DNA of 64,000 bases, taken from Falsiroseomonas ponticola (GTDB taxonomy: Bacteria; Pseudomonadota; Alphaproteobacteria; Acetobacterales; Acetobacteraceae). The stretch lies in NCBI RefSeq assembly GCF_016805305.1, contig NZ_JAERQN010000001.1:620001-684000 (forward strand), read 5' to 3'. Numbering within the stretch: the stretch's first letter is position 1; each line of letters opens with the position of its first letter. Of this stretch, positions 58,973 through 64,000 are shown piece by piece. The notes beneath the pieces are model-generated. The model was not told the origin of the DNA. It was given only the letters and a program-made list of their open reading frames with translations, and did no database searches. The translations under genes were made by a program, and so were the position numbers.

Positions 58973-60543
58973 GCCCTGCGGACGTTCCACGGATAGGGCG
59001 AGGACCCCGGCAGGATCCCCGTGATGTCCCGCCGGAACGCCGTGCGGATCACGAACTGGCCGAGCGGCACGAAGGCCGCCTCATCCAGCGCATGCCGCCC
59101 GAGCTCGGAGGCCAGCGCCCGCTGGCGCCCCTCATCCGGCGCGTTCAGCCAGGCCTCGGCCAGCTCCTCCGCCCGGTCGGATTTCCACCAGCCGAACCAC
59201 CCATTCGCCCCCTGCCCGCGCACGAGGAAGGAGGTCGCCGGGTTCGCCCAGGCGGAGGCGCCGCCCGTGGTGTGCAGGATCGACCAGCCGCCGCGATCCG
59301 TGGGTTCGCGATTGGCGCGGCGCTGCACCACCGTCCCCCAGTCGCTCTCCGACAGCTCGACGTTCATCCCCGCCCGCTTCAGCCGGTCCGCCGTCACCTG
59401 GCCGAGCGGCCCGATATCCGGGAAGTCGGTCGGGTTGATGATGACGACCTTCTGCCCGGCATAGCCGGCCTCCCGCAGCGCCGCCCGCGCGCGGTCAAGG
59501 TCGCCCGGCATCACCTCCGCGCCCAGATCCTCGAAATAGGGGGTGTGGCGCGGCCAGAGGCTGCGGCCCACCGACCAGTCCCGCATGTCGTCGCCGCGCG
59601 ACGCCCGCATGTATTCGTCCTGCGCCACGGAAAGCCGCACGGCGCGCCGCACCCGCACATCGTCGAAGGGCGGCTGGAGGTTGTTCATCCGCAGCACCGC
59701 CATGCGGCCCGTGGGGTCCGTCACCTCCCGCCGCACGTCGCGGGACCGGGCGAGGAGCTGCTGCAGGTCCGGATGCGGCCGTTCCCACCAGTCGATCTCG
59801 CCGGCCTGCAGGGCCGCCGCCGCCGTCGCGGGGTCGGGCAGGATGTGCCACTCGATCCGCCGGAAATGCGCGACCTTGGCGCCGGAGGTCCAGGTGGGCG
59901 CCTCCTGCCGCGGCACATAGCCGTCGAACTTCTCATAGACCACGCGGCTGCCGGAATTGAACTCGCTGGCGATGAAGCGGTAGGGCCCCGATCCCACCAT
60001 CTCCGTCACGGCGCGGGAGGGATCGGTCGCCGCCAGGCGGGCCGGCATGATGAAGGGGCTGGCGGCGTCGGGCTTGGCCAGCGCGTCCAGCATCAGCGGG
60101 AAGGGGCGGCGCAGGCGGATGACCATGGTGCGGTCATCGGCGGCGATCCATTCCTCCGCGACGCGGGCCAGCAGCTGCCCGAAGGGTTCGCGGGCGCACC
60201 AGCGGCGGATGGAGGCGATGCAGTCCACCGCCCGGACGGGTTCGCCATCATGGAAGCGAAGCCCCTCCCGCAGCCGGATGCGCCAGGTCAGCCCATCGGC
60301 GGAGACCTCATGCCCCTCCGCCATCTGCGGCGTCGGCCGCAGCTGCGCATCCACGCCATAGAGCGTGTCGAAGACGTAGAAGCCGTGGTTGCCGGTGACG
60401 GTCGCGGTGGTGAAGACCGGGTCCAGCACGCTGAGATTGGCCTGCGGCGCCATGCGCAGCGTGGTGGCACGGCTGTTCTGCGCGACAGCCGGCGCGGCAA
60501 CCGCAAGGGCCGCGCCCGCGGCGAAAAGGTCCCGACGACGCAT
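58969..60543 (-). CDS. Family 5 ABC transporter substrate-binding protein
   Basis: This 524-residue periplasmic receptor has a twin-arginine-like signal (MRRRDLFAAGAALAVAAPAV) and the SBP_bac_5 fold used for peptides, nickel or other solutes: FYVFDTLYGVDAQLRPTPQM, LREGLRFHDGEPVRAVDCIA, MVGSGPYRFIASEFNSGSRV and late FRRDITGILPGSSPYPWNVR. Alphaproteobacterial homologues like this are usually annotated as dipeptide or glutathione-type binding proteins. No permease or ATPase genes are adjacent, so it is an orphan receptor. It is divergent from mutS, with 123 bases between them. Confidence 0.92.
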   Translation of the reverse strand: MRRRDLFAAGAALAVAAPAVAQNSRATTLRMAPQANLSVLDPVFTTATVTGNHGFYVFDTLYGVDAQLRPTPQMAEGHEVSADGLTWRIRLREGLRFHDGEPVRAVDCIASIRRWCAREPFGQLLARVAEEWIAADDRTMVIRLRRPFPLMLDALAKPDAASPFIMPARLAATDPSRAVTEMVGSGPYRFIASEFNSGSRVVYEKFDGYVPRQEAPTWTSGAKVAHFRRIEWHILPDPATAAAALQAGEIDWWERPHPDLQQLLARSRDVRREVTDPTGRMAVLRMNNLQPPFDDVRVRRAVRLSVAQDEYMRASRGDDMRDWSVGRSLWPRHTPYFEDLGAEVMPGDLDRARAALREAGYAGQKVVIINPTDFPDIGPLGQVTADRLKRAGMNVELSESDWGTVVQRRANREPTDRGGWSILHTTGGASAWANPATSFLVRGQGANGWFGWWKSDRAEELAEAWLNAPDEGRQRALASELGRHALDEAAFVPLGQFVIRTAFRRDITGILPGSSPYPWNVRRA

Positions 60544-60666
60544 GATGCTAGCTCCCCGACCCCGCGGCGCTGACCGGCCGCTGTGGCGGGCAGGCTAGGG
60601 CCGGCTGTCACGACCCGGCAAGCCATCCGGTTCCGCGCCGGGCGGGCCTGCTGTAGCATCGGGCCG

Positions 60667-63369
60667 GTGACGGACAGCATTCCCCCCGCCGAGGGCGCGA
60701 CCCCCGCCCTTGCCCAATGGTTCGCCGCCAAGGCCCAGCACCCCGATGCGCTGGTGTTCTTCCGGATGGGCGACTTCTTCGAGCTTTTCTTCAACGATGC
60801 CGAACGCGCCGCCCCGGTGCTGGACATCGCGGTGGCCCATCGGGGCGAGCATCGCGGCCAGCCCGTGCCCATGGCGGGCGTGCCCGTCCATGCCTGGGAA
60901 GCCTACCTCGCCCGGCTGATCCGCGCCGGCTTCCGCGTTGCCGTCTGCGACCAGATGGAGACGCCGGAACAGGCCAAGGCCCGGAAGGCGAGCACCATCC
61001 GGCGGGAGGTGGTGCGCGTCGTCACGCCCTCCACCGTGACGGAGGACGGGCTGCTGGAGGCCACCCGCCCCGCCTGGCTGCTGGCCCTCGCGGAAACCGA
61101 CGGCGCCTTCGCCTGCGCCTGGCTGGATGTCTCGACCGGCGGCTTCGAGACGATGGCCCTGCCCAAGGGCGATCTCGGCGCGCTGCTGGCCCGGCTGGAG
61201 CCGGTGGAGGCGGTGGCGGAGCGGGATCTCGCGGAACTGCCCGAGCTGCTCGCCCGCCTGCCCGGCCGCATCGCCCATCGCGTGAAGCCCCGCGACCCCG
61301 CCCGGCTGCTGCGGGAGGCCTTCGGCGTCGCCACCCTGGAAGGCTTCGGCGTCTTCACGGAGGCCGAGCTGGCCGCCGCCGCCCAGGCCCTGTCCTATGT
61401 GCGGGAAACGCAGGCCGGCGCCCTGCCGCGCCTCGACCCGCCGCGCCCCCAGGCGGGTGCGGCCGGCACGCTGGCGCTGGATGCCGCCACGCGCCGCAGC
61501 CTGGAGATCCTGCGCGACCAGCGCGGCGGGGACCAGGCGACGCTGTTCGGCGCGGTCAACGCCACGCTGACCGCCGCCGGCGCGCGCGAACTCGCCGGCC
61601 GCCTGGCCGCGCCGCTGGCGGAGGCCGAGGCCGTCTCCGCCCGCCACGATGCCGTCGCCTTCCTGCTGGGGGCGGAGGCGACGCGGGGCGCGATCCGCGC
61701 GAGCCTGAAGGGCGCCCCGGACATGGCCCGCGCGCTGGCGCGGCTGGCGCTCGATCGCTTCGCGCCGCGGGATCTGGCGGCGCTGCTGGCGGGGCTGCGG
61801 ATCGCCGCGATGGTGCGGGATGCCGTGCTGTCAGCGGTGCTGCCCCCGCCCGCCCTGCTGGCGGAGGCGGCGGTCGCATTGGCGGTCGAGGCCTCGCTGG
61901 AGGCCGAACTCTCCCGGGCGCTGAATGTACAAAAACTGCCGGCGAGGCTGGAGGATGGGGGGGTGATCGCCCCCGGCTATGATGGGGAGCTGGATGCGCT
62001 GCGGCGGCTGCGCGATGGCGGGCGGGACGCGATCGCGGCCCTGCAGCAGGACCTGGCCCAGGCCTGGGGCATCGCCAGCGTCAAGATCCGCCACCACCAG
62101 CAATTCGGCTTCCTGGCGGAGGTGCCGGCGGCGCCGGCCGAGAAGCTGCTCCGCGCCTCTCCCGTCCCGGCCGGCCAGCCCCTGGCGCCGATCCATCGCC
62201 AGACCATGGCCAATGCCGTCCGCTTCACCTGCGCCGCGCTCGCCGACCTCGACCGCAAGGTGGCGGAAGCGGGCGACCGCGCCGCGGCGCGGGAGCGTGC
62301 CTGCATCGCCCATCTCAAGCGCCTGGTGCTGGCGCAGGGCGATGCCATCGCGCGGGCGGCGCGCGCGCTGGCGGAGGTCGATGTCCATGCCGCCAGCGCG
62401 CATCTGGCCGCGGAAGGCGGCTGGTGCCGGCCGCAACTGACGGAACGCGCGGAATTCTGCATCGTGGCCGGCCGCCACCCGGTGGTGGAGGCGATGCAGA
62501 AGCGCGCCCGCGGCGCCGCCTTCGTGCCGAATGATTGCGACCTCTCGCCCGGCCGGCGCCTCTGCCTGCTGACCGGCCCCAACATGGCGGGCAAGTCCAC
62601 CTGGCTGCGGCAGAACGCGCTGATGGTGGTCCTCGCCCAGGCCGGGATGTTCGTCCCCGCCCAATCCGCCCGCATCGGCCTGGTGGACCGGCTCTTCTCC
62701 CGTGTCGGCGGCGGGGACGACATCGCCGGCGGCCGGTCCACCTTCATGGTGGAGATGGCGGAAACCGCCGCCATCCTGAACCAGGCAACAGCCCGTTCAC
62801 TGGTTGTGTTGGATGAAGTGGGCCGTGGGACCGCGACCTGGGATGGGCTGGCCATCGCCTGGGCGGTGCTGGAGGCGCTGCATGACCGCATCCGCTGCCG
62901 GGCCATCTTCGCGACCCATTTCCATGAACTCACGGCGCTGGCCGGGCGCCTGCCGGATGTGGCGCTCGCCTCCATGAAGGTGCGGGAATGGCGGGGGGAG
63001 GTCGTGTTCCAGCACCTCGTCGGCCCCGGCGCCTCCGAACGCAGCTGGGGCGTGCATGTGGCGCGCCTGGCCGGCGTGCCGCGCCCCGTGCTGGCGCGGG
63101 CGAACCAGGTGCTGCAGGCGCTGGAAGCCCGCGCGCGCGGCGGCGGGCCGGATGCGCTGGCGGAGGAACTGCCCCTCTTCGCGCAGCGCGTGTCCGCACC
63201 GCGCCGCACACTCTCCCCGATTGAAAGCGCACTGGCGGAGATGGACCTGGACGCGTTGTCCCCGCGGGAAGCACAGGAAGCGCTCTACCGGCTGAAGGCG
63301 CTCTCGGTGGAAGTTGACGCAGCGCAGCAAGAGAACCCTGTTGCGCGCCCAGGTGACACGGTAGTGTGA
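60667..63369 (+). CDS. mutS: DNA mismatch repair protein MutS
   Basis: This 900-residue protein recognises mismatches and starts repair. The mismatch-contact motif FFRMGDFFELFFNDAE (Phe-x-Glu) is near residues 35-50; connector, lever and clamp domains follow; the ATPase region has the P-loop LLTGPNMAGKSTWLRQN, RVGGGDDIAGGRSTFMVEMA, Walker B SLVVLDEVGRGTATWDGLAI and FATHFHELTALA. I chose the GTG at 60667-60669, which gives the standard N-terminus; the frame is open 28 codons further upstream. The glnD ATG is five bases after its stop, a linkage seen in many alphaproteobacteria. Confidence 0.97.
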   Translation: MTDSIPPAEGATPALAQWFAAKAQHPDALVFFRMGDFFELFFNDAERAAPVLDIAVAHRGEHRGQPVPMAGVPVHAWEAYLARLIRAGFRVAVCDQMETPEQAKARKASTIRREVVRVVTPSTVTEDGLLEATRPAWLLALAETDGAFACAWLDVSTGGFETMALPKGDLGALLARLEPVEAVAERDLAELPELLARLPGRIAHRVKPRDPARLLREAFGVATLEGFGVFTEAELAAAAQALSYVRETQAGALPRLDPPRPQAGAAGTLALDAATRRSLEILRDQRGGDQATLFGAVNATLTAAGARELAGRLAAPLAEAEAVSARHDAVAFLLGAEATRGAIRASLKGAPDMARALARLALDRFAPRDLAALLAGLRIAAMVRDAVLSAVLPPPALLAEAAVALAVEASLEAELSRALNVQKLPARLEDGGVIAPGYDGELDALRRLRDGGRDAIAALQQDLAQAWGIASVKIRHHQQFGFLAEVPAAPAEKLLRASPVPAGQPLAPIHRQTMANAVRFTCAALADLDRKVAEAGDRAAARERACIAHLKRLVLAQGDAIARAARALAEVDVHAASAHLAAEGGWCRPQLTERAEFCIVAGRHPVVEAMQKRARGAAFVPNDCDLSPGRRLCLLTGPNMAGKSTWLRQNALMVVLAQAGMFVPAQSARIGLVDRLFSRVGGGDDIAGGRSTFMVEMAETAAILNQATARSLVVLDEVGRGTATWDGLAIAWAVLEALHDRIRCRAIFATHFHELTALAGRLPDVALASMKVREWRGEVVFQHLVGPGASERSWGVHVARLAGVPRPVLARANQVLQALEARARGGGPDALAEELPLFAQRVSAPRRTLSPIESALAEMDLDALSPREAQEALYRLKALSVEVDAAQQENPVARPGDTVV

Positions 63370-63374
63370 CACGG

Positions 63375-64000
63375 ATGACAGTCAGCCTCGGCCAACCGCC
63401 CGCCTCGGCGGCCGCTTCCGCGCTGCCACCCGCCGAGCCACCCGAGGTCCTGCCGGACCTGATCGCGGGGCTCGTCGAGGGCGGCCGGCCCGTCGCCCGC
63501 GACATCGCGCTCGGCCAGCTGCGACGGCAGTTGGGCCGCGTCCAGGGCCGCGTGCAGCGCGCCTTCGAAGCGCATGACCTCTCCGGCCTCGGCGCCGCGC
63601 GCTGGCTGGCAGCCCTCACGGACGGCATCGTCGGCGCCATCCACACCTACACCCTCGCCCAGGTGCCGCCGCAGGAACCCGGCGGCGCGGCGGAGGAGAC
63701 CTTCTCCCTCATCGCGACGGGCGGCTATGGCCGCGGCGTGCTGGCGCCCTATTCGGACATCGACCTGCTCTTCCTGTCGGAAGCGCCGCTCGGCCCGCAG
63801 GGGCGCCGCGCGGTGGAATTTCTCCTGTATCTGCTCTGGGATCTCGGCCTGAAGGTCGGCCACGCCACGCGCACCATCGATGAATGCATCGAGGATGCGC
63901 GCGGCGACGTCACCATCCAGACGGCGCTGATCGATGCCCGCTACCTCGCCGGCAACCGCGCCGTGCATGACCGCTTCCAGGACACCTTCGCCGCCGCCCG
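63375..64000 (+). CDS. glnD: Bifunctional PII uridylyltransferase/uridylyl-removing enzyme GlnD, N-terminal part
   Basis: This gene is cut by the end of the window after 208 codons. The visible part begins MTVSLGQPPASAAASALPPA and contains the nucleotidyltransferase motif ATGGYGRGVLAPYSDIDLLF (Gly-Gly and the two metal-binding Asp) near residues 115-134, then LWDLGLKVGHATRTIDECIE and TALIDARYLAGNRAVHDRF, all typical of GlnD. The full protein, about 900 residues, modifies PII proteins with UMP in response to glutamine and so sets nitrogen regulation. The ATG is five bases after mutS, so the two are probably co-transcribed. Confidence 0.92.
   Translation, partial: MTVSLGQPPASAAASALPPAEPPEVLPDLIAGLVEGGRPVARDIALGQLRRQLGRVQGRVQRAFEAHDLSGLGAARWLAALTDGIVGAIHTYTLAQVPPQEPGGAAEETFSLIATGGYGRGVLAPYSDIDLLFLSEAPLGPQGRRAVEFLLYLLWDLGLKVGHATRTIDECIEDARGDVTIQTALIDARYLAGNRAVHDRFQDTFAAA

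Noticed and set aside
63353-63374. Direct repeat GTGACACGG at the mutS-glnD junction
   Set aside because: Two nine-base copies in 22 bases are present, but nothing indicates an insertion footprint or operator; probably chance.

Overview
The window is a 64 kb piece of a very GC-rich chromosome from an alphaproteobacterium, most likely an acetic-acid-bacterium relative of the Roseomonas type (Acetobacteraceae). This rests on the G/C-saturated third codon positions, on four TctC/Bug-type periplasmic receptors without any TctAB membrane genes, on two opine-dehydrogenase-like genes, and on alphaproteobacterial gene orders (aapJQMP; aroE-coaE-dnaQ; plsC-miaB-phoH-ybeY-corC; rph-rdgB; mutS-glnD). 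No phage, insertion sequence, CRISPR array or rRNA was seen. There is one tRNA (Ala, anticodon GGC, 32-107).

Layout. 184-7233: potassium uptake (kup) and a general L-amino-acid ABC transporter (aapJ, aapQ, aapM, aapP), all on the minus strand. 7524-17396: catabolic accessory genes: an ornithine-cyclodeaminase-like enzyme, an isocitrate-lyase/PEP-mutase-family enzyme, an altered HD protein with a Bug receptor, a serine hydrolase, and a tightly coupled five-gene operon GntR-Bug-RraA-Bug-enolase. 17495-20061: housekeeping aroE-coaE-(membrane protein)-dnaQ. 20100-24963: lactate utilisation lutA / lutB / small ORF / lutC, with a zeta-like toxin pair on the opposite strand splitting lutA from lutB, then a Smr nuclease-like protein. 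25115-31691: an XRE regulator, a DMT transporter coupled to an opine-dehydrogenase homologue, an FAH hydrolase, exonuclease III and a TonB-dependent receptor. 31735-35799: a KGG-repeat stress protein and a surface-glycan cluster (glycosyltransferase, UDP-galactopyranose mutase, deacetylase-like protein). 35815-39017: LysR, AhpD-like and peroxiredoxin-like redox genes with a DMT transporter. 39142-41636: a DUF1800/DUF1501 pair. 41832-46894: the RNA-processing/envelope operon plsC, miaB, phoH, ybeY, corC. 47140-54116: a Bug receptor with a second opine-dehydrogenase homologue, gshB, an aspzincin-like protein, and rph-rdgB-hydrolase. 54252-57677: a tandem-repeat TPR protein and a lytic transglycosylase with tiny upstream ORFs, sitting between rph and hrcA. 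57869-64000: hrcA, an oligopeptide-type binding protein, mutS and the start of glnD.

The clearest non-coding novelty is a family of structured intergenic repeats. Four copies (11030-11084, 24974-25107, 41639-41820, 49691-49872) share an ordered series of hairpins whose two arms change together from copy to copy. Other points of interest are the compact catabolic operon built with ATGA overlaps, the two opine-dehydrogenase/transporter pairs, the divided lut operon, the TPR gene inserted at the rph/hrcA junction, the cytoplasmic aspzincin-like protein, and possible general-stress (EcfG-type) promoters.
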